From: UBA4729 sp038236865
GTDB lineage: Bacteria > Patescibacteriota > Saccharimonadia > Saccharimonadales > UBA4665
Assembly (NCBI GenBank): GCA_038236865.1
Contig: JBBRZI010000008.1
Span: forward strand, 1 to 28,399
Direction: 5' to 3'
Length of the DNA: 28,399 nucleotides
Of this stretch, positions 7,045-14,304 are shown piece by piece (position 1 is the first letter of the stretch; each line of letters starts with the position of its first letter). A program made the translations under genes and the position numbers. The notes beneath the pieces are model-generated. The model did no database searches. It was not told where the DNA came from and saw nothing but the letters and a program-made list of their open reading frames with translations.

Positions 7045-8223
7045 TCAGCTTGCTGCCCGTTTGGTACTCGGATCATATCTTCGCTTCTGGGCTGAACGTA
7101 ACATGCGCAATGCGTCTATTTCGTGACTCTCGACGTGCAAATACTCGTCACTAGCTTCGGCCGGCCAAATGTCGTCAAACACTTGCGCTGATTCTGCGGC
7201 TATTTCAATAATCGCCGCGCTTAGACTTGGTTTAATCTTGCGGAGCTGCGTTATGAATTGGTCGGGGTGGCACGTCAGGAGTTTAGCCAGTTGGTACTTG
7301 GAAACATCTCGCGTAAGGTCATGCACCACGGAGTAACGGCCATGCACACTCAATTTTTCTTGGTCCGTTTGCGCTGCAACTCTGGCCGGCAACGTACCAC
7401 TATTCAACAAGACTTCATAGGCGGCCAGGTTCGTGGTACGGGCGGCGGCCTCTGCCTCGATTTGGACCTTGCCATCAGCGTTAATTTTTTGCTTGAGGGC
7501 CGCCCAACCATCGTCACACCTATCATAGAGCGTCCATATCGAAGGGCCACGACCCCTATTCGATAATATTTCGACCATATACAGATTAACTTTTTTGTCG
7601 GGATTGGCCTTCATTACTCGAATTCCCCACGCAATAAAGTCGTCTTCAGCCCAAGCATGAGTATCGGGATAGCCGAGTTTATCGTGCAGTGATTTGATAC
7701 CGCCAACTCGGTTCTGGATGAGTTTGAAGCTTGGACCTTCGCGCTGATTGGACTGCTTAATATAATCCTGTAGTAGCGGCAGCCGGCCCAGCCGCTCGCG
7801 GGTCTGCTTGGCATACGTTACGAATTCACGCGTGCTCCAATTCTTATAGGTAACTCTGTCATATCTAAACGGAGAGCCTATGGCGGACTTATAGGCCGAG
7901 AAATTACCAAAGTGCGGCTCATACACATGCTGGTAGGGCACAATACCGAGTATCGCTAAGCGCGCCATATGCCGGCTTTTCAGAGGCTGTGGCACTCCTT
8001 GTTTCTCCAGCGCTTTCAATGCTAATTTGCCCGCATCGATGCACTTTTCGCGATCCCACGTTTCGGCGTTTTCTTTTTCGAAGTCACCCAGGACGTATGG
8101 GATAACCGGTGCATCCAATAATTCTCCAAGTGGGACCAAACCCTTAGACTCGGGCACCGAACTATCAGATTGAGCTGCTAACACTACCTCCCCAATAACC
8201 GTGTCAAACAAAACCTCTGCCAT
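7045..8223 (-). CDS. Protein with homing-endonuclease-associated (HNH-repeat-like) modules, no nuclease seen
   Basis: The product is 392 aa from ATG 8223. It contains two clear tandem modules of about 58 residues (near 129-186 and 191-247), each beginning with W and an E/D-rich helix and containing a GPS signature (REGPSF; GRGPSI), and a more degenerate N-terminal module (about 56-116) ending FGNFSAYKSAIG. This is the pattern of the small helical repeats found beside HNH and homing endonucleases, thought to bind DNA. No HNH, GIY-YIG, LAGLIDADG or PD-(D/E)XK core is visible. The C-terminal 120 residues are helical and unrecognised. A DNA-binding or regulatory role is inference. ATG 8223 is preferred over an upstream GTG at 8241 because TATACT lies exactly 6 nt before it, and the GTG would be outside the transcript. 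Confidence 0.75.
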   Translation of the reverse strand: MAEVLFDTVIGEVVLAAQSDSSVPESKGLVPLGELLDAPVIPYVLGDFEKENAETWDREKCIDAGKLALKALEKQGVPQPLKSRHMARLAILGIVPYQHVYEPHFGNFSAYKSAIGSPFRYDRVTYKNWSTREFVTYAKQTRERLGRLPLLQDYIKQSNQREGPSFKLIQNRVGGIKSLHDKLGYPDTHAWAEDDFIAWGIRVMKANPDKKVNLYMVEILSNRGRGPSIWTLYDRCDDGWAALKQKINADGKVQIEAEAAARTTNLAAYEVLLNSGTLPARVAAQTDQEKLSVHGRYSVVHDLTRDVSKYQLAKLLTCHPDQFITQLRKIKPSLSAAIIEIAAESAQVFDDIWPAEASDEYLHVESHEIDALRMLRSAQKRRYDPSTKRAAS

Positions 8224-8229
8224 GGTTTC

Positions 8230-8235
8230 AGTATA
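8230..8235 (-). promoter_or_regulatory. -10 box of the repeat-protein gene (leaderless start)
   Basis: TATACT (8235-8230, minus) lies 6 nt before ATG 8223, placing the transcription start at the start codon. It is back to back with the VOC gene promoter. Confidence 0.55.
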
Positions 8236-8260
8236 ACTCACTCAGGTAGCATCGCGGCTC

Positions 8261-8289
8261 CTGAAATAGTTTACTTGGCAGCGTATACT
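8261..8289 (+). promoter_or_regulatory. Promoter of the VOC gene
   Basis: CTGAAA (8261-8266), 17 nt, TATACT (8284-8289). The predicted start near 8296 gives a leader of about 26 nt that carries a strong GGGAGGA ribosome site ending 3-4 nt before ATG 8322. Confidence 0.5.
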
Positions 8290-8321
8290 AGTACTCACAT
8301 AAATCAAATGAGGGAGGAATT

Positions 8322-8702
8322 ATGTTACGAGCTAGCGAAGCATTTAGCGGTTTTTCGGTCAACGATTTAGCGGCGGCGAAAGCATTTTATGGTCAGATTC
8401 TTGGACTCGATATGGAAGACACGACGGGCATGCTCAAACTTAAAGTTACCGGCAGCAATGGAGTCTTAGTGTATCAAAAAGACGATCATGCGCCAGCCAC
8501 CTTCACTGTTCTCAATTTTCCGGTAGACGATATCGACCAAGCAGTCGACGAACTGGCGAGTAAAGGTATTGTGTTCGAACACTACACCGACATGACGGAC
8601 GAAAAGGGCGTCGCCCGGGGTAAGTCGGCTAATCGCGGGCCAGACATCGCCTGGTTCAAAGACCCGGCCGGCAACATCTTGTCCGTGCTTAACAGCAGCT
8701 AG
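8322..8702 (+). CDS. VOC (glyoxalase/bleomycin-resistance fold) protein
   Basis: A 126-aa protein with the paired beta-alpha-beta-beta-beta modules of the vicinal oxygen chelate superfamily. The first half carries NDLAAAKAFYGQILGL, and the second ends WFKDPAGNILSVL, the usual closing signature. Members include glyoxalase I, ring-cleavage dioxygenases and antibiotic-binding proteins; which one this is cannot be told. The metal-ligand set of true glyoxalase I is not obvious, so a binding or lyase-type member is as likely as a lactoylglutathione lyase. It has a strong Shine-Dalgarno site, unlike most first genes in this window. Single gene, divergent from the repeat protein. Confidence 0.88.
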   Translation: MLRASEAFSGFSVNDLAAAKAFYGQILGLDMEDTTGMLKLKVTGSNGVLVYQKDDHAPATFTVLNFPVDDIDQAVDELASKGIVFEHYTDMTDEKGVARGKSANRGPDIAWFKDPAGNILSVLNSS

Positions 8703-8910
8703 CCGTTAGTTCGAGGCCAGAGCCTGCCCGAACCGCCGGTGGCAAGAAGTCAACCCTGAACGCTTCATTAATCTGGTCCATATAGACTTAAATTCTGTGG
8801 TGCATCCAGCTAGTGCCGCGCGCTGTAAAATTAACCTCTTTCCCCTTTTCCGACGCGCTACTATAGGAGACACCTTGAGGCTGTCAGCACGGCTAACCAG
8901 ATTTTACTAA

Positions 8911-8937
8911 CTGGCGCCGGCTTCACGCCAGCATTTT
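8911..8937 (+). terminator. Possible intrinsic terminator after the VOC gene
   Basis: CTGGCG (8911-8916) pairs with CGCCAG (8926-8931) around a 9-nt loop, followed by CATTTT. It ends only 2 nt before the -10 of the next gene, so it may instead be incidental or a regulatory inverted repeat. Confidence 0.35.
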
Positions 8938-8945
8938 GCTACAAT
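8937..8945 (+). promoter_or_regulatory. Extended -10 of the 2H phosphoesterase gene (leaderless start)
   Basis: TGCTACAAT ends 6 nt before ATG 8952, so transcription should begin at the start codon itself. No -35 of quality is seen. Confidence 0.55.
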
Positions 8946-8951
8946 AGACGA

Positions 8952-9479
8952 ATGGACGGTGAACATTGTTATTTTTTGACGCTAGAAGTCGAGCCGCTGA
9001 CAACGGCTAGTGTCTACGAAGTGATGCCGCTGCACTGTACGCTGATGCACCGGTTCTTTTCGAGCTTGTCACCAAGCGCCTTGGTCGACTCCATTCGGCC
9101 GTTGATTGATCAAACCGAGCCGCTCCGTTTACACGCAACCGACCGGATTGCTTTCGGCCCTCATCGAACCATGGTTGCCGTGATCCAGGCGTCGCCGGCT
9201 CTCCTTGAGCTGCATGCCGCCCTCTACCGCTCGCTGACTCAATTGGGTGTCCGCTACACCGAAACAGATTGGGTCGGTCTGGGTTACCGCCCGCATGTCA
9301 CCGACCAAACCGACGCGGCAATGGCGGTGAACGCGACCGTTTTGAGCCAGGCAATCTATCTCGTCGAAGTCGAGCACCCCCTACTCGGCCAAAAAAGATT
9401 TATTCGAAGCAAACTACGCCTTGCTGCTCCAGCGGCAGCGCCCAGTTTAAGCATCCAGCCCGAAGGCATTCGCGGCTGA
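8952..9479 (+). CDS. 2H phosphoesterase (2'-5' RNA ligase-like) family protein
   Basis: This 175-aa protein has the two H-x-T motifs that define the 2H superfamily: H28-C-T30 in PLHCTLMHRF and H115-V-T117 in YRPHVTDQ. The spacing between the halves (about 87 residues) fits the LigT-like fold. Family enzymes hydrolyse cyclic nucleotide phosphodiesters, such as 2',3'-cyclic ends produced in RNA or tRNA processing, or act as 2'-5' ligases in reverse. The biological substrate here is unknown. The gene is preceded by an exactly spaced extended -10, with no ribosome site. It is followed by a small unknown gene on the same strand after 105 nt. Confidence 0.85.
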   Translation: MDGEHCYFLTLEVEPLTTASVYEVMPLHCTLMHRFFSSLSPSALVDSIRPLIDQTEPLRLHATDRIAFGPHRTMVAVIQASPALLELHAALYRSLTQLGVRYTETDWVGLGYRPHVTDQTDAAMAVNATVLSQAIYLVEVEHPLLGQKRFIRSKLRLAAPAAAPSLSIQPEGIRG

Positions 9480-9584
9480 CTATGCGGCCAGGCGCAGACA
9501 GTGCTAAAACTTCCGTGGACAATCTTGTTTTTTGTCGGTAGTATGGGTTAGTAGTATTAAAGCGAGCCAACCAGGGAGCCTACC

Positions 9585-9869
9585 ATGACCGTTACGCCAT
9601 TACCCCATTCCGGTAATTCATCTAAATTTCTTGTGGTTGTCGCCAAGCGCGGCGAGTTCGTGATCGCCCTGTCATCGACGCTGTGCAGTTCCATTTGGCT
9701 GCTCGGCGACGAGGCCGCCAAGCTCGATGCCGGCAAGCAGGTCGCCGAAGCGTTGGTATCGCGCCACGATCCGAAGCTACCTTTCAAAAAAGTCTACGTT
9801 TTTGGCGAGCACAACACCGAGCCTACGCTGCAAGGTGCCGTCAAATACCTACGCCGCGTCCAAATATAA
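9585..9869 (+). CDS. Small protein of unknown function
   Basis: I do not recognise this 94-aa protein. It starts with a Ser/Pro-rich tail, then a hydrophobic strand-like segment (KFLVVVAKRGEFVIAL), a predicted helix and a final strand-helix unit, so a compact alpha/beta domain is likely; no membrane helix is convincing. A purine-rich AGGGAG lies 9-10 nt before the ATG and is a fair ribosome site, which is the main support for the gene besides its frame. A weak promoter may be TTGTCG, 17 nt, TATTAA in the 60 nt upstream. It converges with the glycosylation operon, whose last gene ends at 9933. Confidence 0.62.
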   Translation: MTVTPLPHSGNSSKFLVVVAKRGEFVIALSSTLCSSIWLLGDEAAKLDAGKQVAEALVSRHDPKLPFKKVYVFGEHNTEPTLQGAVKYLRRVQI

Positions 9870-9932
9870 GCTACGCGCACGAACAACCACCTCCGGCGCG
9901 TCAGCCAGCCGGCTTCAGCATAACCAGTTACG

Positions 9933-12620
9933 CTAATATGGGTTCTGGTATTGGGTGTGTAAGTACGCGTTATAAGTAGGGGTCGACTCGCACTGGGCTT
10001 CGCTCTGGCAAACGCCACCATCGTGCCGGGCATACGTCAAAAAAGTCGTGGTTGAGTCGACCAAATCTTGGCCGCTCACATTATAAGGCCAGCCATGCAC
10101 CGGGTAGCCGACGTAAAAATACAGGGTAAACTGACTCGAACCAAGCGGTCGGCTTTGCTCATAGCCACTCGCCGCTGCAGTCGCATATTCACCGACTTGG
10201 CCGTGATCGCTATGGTCAGGGAATGCCTCGTCGGCAATAGCGCTTTGGGTACGAAGCTCAGCTGGCTGATACAGCTGCATGAGCGTCGTCAGTGAACGGG
10301 TTAGTCCGACGCTAGTGTAGGTTGATTGGCCGTCGATCGAGTGGATCTTGGCAATCTTGTCGGCCTGCAGCCGCGCGAGGCTTTCAAAATGGGTAGCCGC
10401 AAAGCCCTTGCCGTCGAGATCACCATCCGGCAAATGCATGAAAATCAGCGAAACTTTCGGGTTGCCTTGGGGGCTCGCCACCGTTATAAACTGCTTGTCG
10501 CCGAGTTTCACGATTCGTTGCACCCACGTAGTCTTACTGTTGCCGAGCATGTAGGCATAGGCCGCCTCAGAGCCTTGTTCACGGTTGAGCATGTAGTAGC
10601 GACCACTGCCGGCATCGCCTGCTGTGACATAAACCGTTCGCACGCAATGTCCGGCCTGGATGTCACGCATAATATCCGGATTCAGGAAGAGGAGGTCATC
10701 ATCTTGGTGGGCGACGATGTTCATGGTAGTTGGATCGGAGCAGATTGGATTAGGTATTTGGTTGGGACGTATCGGTAGTACGGTCTCGAGCGGGGCTAAG
10801 CTGACAGCGGCCGGACCCTTTTTAATGCCGCCATCATAAAACAGTAGGAGTTCTTTGGGGGCGTCCAAAGTCCCCGCAATCAGCGTACTGGCGTTCGGCG
10901 CACCATAAGTAGCGATCACCTGTTTAAGATTGCAGCGTGGGAAATCGGTCAGACTGCGATCGAGCGACAATAAATACGCAAAACTGTGTGTGTGTAGATT
11001 CGGCTGCCACGAGCGACTGCTGAGGACATCCCTGGCTTGACTACAACCGGCCAGTGGAAAGATATTAAATTGCCGGTGGGGCCCGGCAGCAAACTTAGTG
11101 GGTACGACCCGCCAGTAGTCCCCGACCAATGTGTCGACGCGGTGATGCTTCAGCACTTGGGCGACGAGTGAGTTTCGAGCACTCAGGCCGGCTAGGACGG
11201 CCTTTTCTTGGCGAATCGTACGGACCACCGCGATTGTCGAACCGAGCATACCGACAACAATCATCGCGCCAATAAGCACCAGCTTCCCCGCCGGCCAAAC
11301 CCGGCGGCGGGTTGCCGTCGCCAGCGCCACAAATACTGCAAATAGGCAGATCGTGAGGTAACGGGCATCGACTGCATAGGCATGGTTCGTGACGACATAC
11401 GCTGCCAAAGCGCTGCCGCTGGCCAGCAACAGCATTATCGATAAGGTACGGGCTATCTGGGGCTCATCTGGCTCGATCTGCGACCGTACGCTAGCCCACA
11501 CAAGGCCAGCAGCTGCTCCCAGCCCGACCAGTAGCACCAGCCCATTTACCACCAGTGTAGGACCCCCCGGACCCATCAGATTGTGCAGTGCCGCTCCGGG
11601 TACTTCCCGAAGCAGCGTCGTGCCGGCCGCTGGGTTCGCCCCGAAGTTTGTCAAAAGTCCGAGGAACCCATAACTAACCGCAATTACTGCACCGTGCGCA
11701 CTGTTGACGAGTGCGTACGGGCTAATCGTCGATTGGTCGGCCAGCCGAATGACATGGCTGGCATTGATAGCCACAATGAGCATAACGGCTCCGAACGCGG
11801 CGATGACCGAAGCCGTCAGCCAGTTCACGCAGACGCTCACCATCCGCCAGCGACTTGCCAGCGCAAATATAATAAGACCGGCCAAGGCGCCACCAACACT
11901 CAGCGTCAGGAAGAACCGATCACTCATAATCAGCAACCCCAAACCGGCAGTTGCGATATAAAACTTCCCATCGCGCCGGCCATGACTCTTCGCGAGCAGC
12001 AGTAAGCAACCGATGAACCACAGGTATTCGATATTGCGCGTAGCTATCATGGCCATATTCACCGGCAGTAAACCACCGGCGTACGGCTGGGCCGGTACCA
12101 TTAATAGAACAGAGGCGAGCGCCAGACAGATGGTGCCGAACACTAACGGCCGTCGTTCAATCCGTTGCAGAAGCACTGCAAAGCCCGCCACGGTAATCAG
12201 TACAACGGCGACCGTCGCGAGCGTAAAGCTAGTAGTCGAAAAGCCTACTGCCTTCACCAAGTAGAAAAGTGGCCACTTGAGCAAGAAGCTGTGGGTAGCC
12301 GGTAAGAGGGCGCCCCCGCGAGTCGCGGCGTCTTGGAATAAATACGGGTTCACCAGTTGGTCGGCATTGGTTTGCTGCACCTGGGCCCCTAGCATCGCCC
12401 ACCAGGCGCTGCTGACAAGCAGCACCCCGACTGCCAATGATGCGTACACTTTCCCGAAATGCTTCGTGCTCAGTGCTGGGCGCCAGTGCCGCCTACCCTG
12501 TGACTGCACTGTCGGCAGCAATACGGCTGGGGGCGGCACTAGCTTGACCTTAACCTTTTTGATTTTGGCTGATTTGGTCCGAGCCGCAGCAGCAGTCTGT
12601 TTTGTGGATTTTTTTGGCAC
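9933..12620 (-). CDS. GT-C-like polytopic membrane protein fused to a PIG-L deacetylase domain
   Basis: The 895-aa protein has three parts. A Lys-rich cytoplasmic N-terminus (1-50) is followed by about eleven membrane helices (about 55-466), with an acidic residue in the first outer loop (NADQLV, 85-90) as in GT-C glycosyltransferases. A soluble middle region (about 470-625) follows. The C-terminal PIG-L/LmbE-type domain (about 632-815) has the metal-binding motifs AHQDDD (637-642, usually AHPDDE) and HSDHG (803-807). PIG-L enzymes are Zn-dependent N-deacetylases of GlcNAc-containing substrates. It is the last gene of an operon: its ATG shares one base with the stop of the GtrA gene. I infer a surface glycan transferase that also deacetylates a sugar on the outer face. 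The GT-C assignment rests on topology and context only. Confidence 0.8.
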   Translation of the reverse strand: MPKKSTKQTAAAARTKSAKIKKVKVKLVPPPAVLLPTVQSQGRRHWRPALSTKHFGKVYASLAVGVLLVSSAWWAMLGAQVQQTNADQLVNPYLFQDAATRGGALLPATHSFLLKWPLFYLVKAVGFSTTSFTLATVAVVLITVAGFAVLLQRIERRPLVFGTICLALASVLLMVPAQPYAGGLLPVNMAMIATRNIEYLWFIGCLLLLAKSHGRRDGKFYIATAGLGLLIMSDRFFLTLSVGGALAGLIIFALASRWRMVSVCVNWLTASVIAAFGAVMLIVAINASHVIRLADQSTISPYALVNSAHGAVIAVSYGFLGLLTNFGANPAAGTTLLREVPGAALHNLMGPGGPTLVVNGLVLLVGLGAAAGLVWASVRSQIEPDEPQIARTLSIMLLLASGSALAAYVVTNHAYAVDARYLTICLFAVFVALATATRRRVWPAGKLVLIGAMIVVGMLGSTIAVVRTIRQEKAVLAGLSARNSLVAQVLKHHRVDTLVGDYWRVVPTKFAAGPHRQFNIFPLAGCSQARDVLSSRSWQPNLHTHSFAYLLSLDRSLTDFPRCNLKQVIATYGAPNASTLIAGTLDAPKELLLFYDGGIKKGPAAVSLAPLETVLPIRPNQIPNPICSDPTTMNIVAHQDDDLLFLNPDIMRDIQAGHCVRTVYVTAGDAGSGRYYMLNREQGSEAAYAYMLGNSKTTWVQRIVKLGDKQFITVASPQGNPKVSLIFMHLPDGDLDGKGFAATHFESLARLQADKIAKIHSIDGQSTYTSVGLTRSLTTLMQLYQPAELRTQSAIADEAFPDHSDHGQVGEYATAAASGYEQSRPLGSSQFTLYFYVGYPVHGWPYNVSGQDLVDSTTTFLTYARHDGGVCQSEAQCESTPTYNAYLHTQYQNPY

Positions 12621-13033
12621 TAGTTCGACCCCGTATACGGCGTAAAGATTCGAGTTTTATAGAGATAAAAATTCCAGATAGTCGTGATGCCCAGCGCAAT
12701 GGTTCGCGAAACAGCCGGCCCGACAATACCCGTGAGCAACTTGGCCACCCCGATGGTAAAACTAAAGTTGAATAAAACGAGACATGAAAAAGCTATGATT
12801 TGAGGAATTAGTATTCGATGATGCAGCCGTTGATCACTAAAAGTAACGAATTTTTGTAATATGAACGATACGACAAGCCCTACCCAAAAACTCAGCCCGA
12901 CCGCTACTACCGCGTTGGCCCCAAACTGTTGGGCGACAAAAATGACTACCAGTTCCAGCAGGTAAACGCTCCCGCCAATTAGCAGGTAGCGCAGTCCCGG
13001 CCGCTGCGCCCAATCCCGAGCCCGCTTACTCAC
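12620..13033 (-). CDS. GtrA-like membrane protein
   Basis: This 137-aa protein has four membrane helices and the GtrA signature: a RYLLIGGSVYLLELVVIF first helix and an FxLQKFxTFSD loop after the second. GtrA proteins are proposed to flip undecaprenyl-phosphate-linked sugars across the cytoplasmic membrane. It sits between a GtrB-like glycosyltransferase (4-nt ATGA overlap at 13030-13033) and the GT-C/PIG-L fusion (1-nt TAATG overlap at 12620), so the three are almost certainly translated together. The order matches the gtrA/gtrB/specific-transferase logic known from phage serotype conversion and from teichoic or polysaccharide glycosylation loci. Confidence 0.9.
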   Translation of the reverse strand: MSKRARDWAQRPGLRYLLIGGSVYLLELVVIFVAQQFGANAVVAVGLSFWVGLVVSFILQKFVTFSDQRLHHRILIPQIIAFSCLVLFNFSFTIGVAKLLTGIVGPAVSRTIALGITTIWNFYLYKTRIFTPYTGSN

Positions 13034-13983
13034 TCGGCCGAATCCTCATCGATAATGTAAAGCGGCCGGTTTTGCGTTTCGGTGTGAATATGTGACAAGT
13101 ACAGACCGATAATGCCCTGCGACACCAGCAACACGCCCACCAAAAACAACAGCAAAATCATCACGTAGGCGCTGCCCGTCGCCCGCAGATGGATCGGGTC
13201 GTTGAGTAACAAGTTTACTAACATGCCTAGTCCAATCAACACCGAGGCCGGCAGGACGACTGCCCCGATGTAGGCGGTAATATACAGCGGTGAGATGCTC
13301 AACGAAACCATACTATCGATGGCCAGCTTTACCAGCTTTTTAAACGAATAACTCGCCTCACCGGCTAGGCGAGGGTTGGCAGTGAACTCAATGTAAGTGC
13401 GTTCATAGCCCAGCCAGTCGATTAATCCCCGCGTAATCCGGTTGCGTTCCGTCATGCGCATAAACTCCCGCTGGACAGCGCGATCGATCAGGCGAAAATC
13501 AGTTGATCCGGGGATGAGCTGAATCCGCGTCAACCGGGTGAACACCGTATAAAACAATTTCGAGCCGAGCCGCTTCATCCAGCCTTCCCGCGAGTTCGCA
13601 GTGCGCAGCCCGATAACCACCCGACTGCCGGCGCGCCAGCGCTCAACAAACTGGGCAATCAGCTCGACCGGGTGTTGCCCGTCGGCGTCAATCGTAATGA
13701 TGGCCTGCCCCCGGGCGTGGTGAATACCGGCGGTCGTCGCAATTTCTTTGCCAAAATTTCGCGACAATGTAACGAGTGAAATGCGCGGATTACTCTTGAC
13801 TAAGTTCTTCACAATGTCGGCTGTGCCATCACGACTGCCGTCATCACAATAGATTATTTCGTAATTATTCGGATATAGTTGCTCGACAGCCGCTTGTAAT
13901 AGCTTGTGAAAAGTTAATAACCCGGGGCTTTCGTTATAAACCGGTACAACAATAGAGAGCACGATATGAGGTTGGGTTGTCAT
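13030..13983 (-). CDS. GT2 glycosyltransferase, GtrB/DPM1-like with two C-terminal TM helices
   Basis: This 317-aa protein opens with a GT-A domain (about 8-230): SIVVPVYNE at the nucleotide-binding strand, the DDGSRDGT motif with D47 and D48, and the metal-binding D99-A-D101 in the following DADGQHP. Two hydrophobic helices (about 232-262 and 272-302) anchor the C-terminus, as in GtrB and polyprenol-phosphate mannose or glucose synthases. The reaction is transfer of a sugar from a nucleotide donor to undecaprenyl phosphate on the inner face of the membrane; the sugar is unknown. It is the first gene of the three-gene glycosylation operon. Its ATG lies 10 nt after an extended -10 with no ribosome site. 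Confidence 0.92.
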   Translation of the reverse strand: MTTQPHIVLSIVVPVYNESPGLLTFHKLLQAAVEQLYPNNYEIIYCDDGSRDGTADIVKNLVKSNPRISLVTLSRNFGKEIATTAGIHHARGQAIITIDADGQHPVELIAQFVERWRAGSRVVIGLRTANSREGWMKRLGSKLFYTVFTRLTRIQLIPGSTDFRLIDRAVQREFMRMTERNRITRGLIDWLGYERTYIEFTANPRLAGEASYSFKKLVKLAIDSMVSLSISPLYITAYIGAVVLPASVLIGLGMLVNLLLNDPIHLRATGSAYVMILLLFLVGVLLVSQGIIGLYLSHIHTETQNRPLYIIDEDSAE

Positions 13984-13993
13984 GAATGGGTTC

Positions 13994-14002
13994 AGTATAC
14001 CA
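13994..14002 (-). promoter_or_regulatory. Extended -10 of the glycosylation operon
   Basis: TGGTATACT (14002-13994, minus) is an extended -10 ending 10 nt before ATG 13983, predicting a leader of about 4 nt. No -35 of quality. Confidence 0.5.
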
Positions 14003-14263
14003 GAAATAACCGTCGATTACTTCTTAGAAGCCGCCGTGTTTCATACAAAAGAGTGAAACCATCCTCCGCCCGAATAATTAAGGCCACGAGCCTTCACTTT
14101 ATGACCAGCGGCTTCGTCAAACCATGCGCTATCAATGATCACAGGGCACACTATAGCCCTGTCGTCGTAACCGATGGCGAGATTTTTTTTCACTTGGTTG
14201 GGTCATGACTAAGAAAATCTTAGATCTTGACTCCGAAGCCTAGACCGATGGCCACTGCTAAAG

Positions 14264-14272
14264 TGCTATAGT
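14264..14272 (+). promoter_or_regulatory. Extended -10 promoter of pgi
   Basis: TGCTATAGT predicts a start near 14279 and a leader of about 26 nt. A GAGGT ribosome site (14292-14296) lies 8 nt before the ATG. Confidence 0.55.
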
Positions 14273-14304
14273 TAAGCCATAACGCGTAAATGAGGTAATT
14301 CCCG

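Larger units (their letters stand above)
13984..14304. other. Intergenic region between the divergent glycosylation operon and pgi
   Basis: The 321-bp gap holds the glycosylation operon promoter at its left end and the pgi promoter at its right end. In between is a 7-bp inverted repeat (ACAGGGC 14141-14147 with GCCCTGT 14156-14162, 8-nt loop) and, about 30 nt later, a run of eight T. No convincing gene is seen; the one open frame on the plus strand lacks a start signal and resembles no protein. Confidence 0.6.

Noticed and set aside
13966..14208. An 80-codon plus-strand frame in the pgi/glycosylation intergenic region
   Set aside because: Overlaps the GtrB start and its promoter, has no start signal, and its translation is not protein-like.
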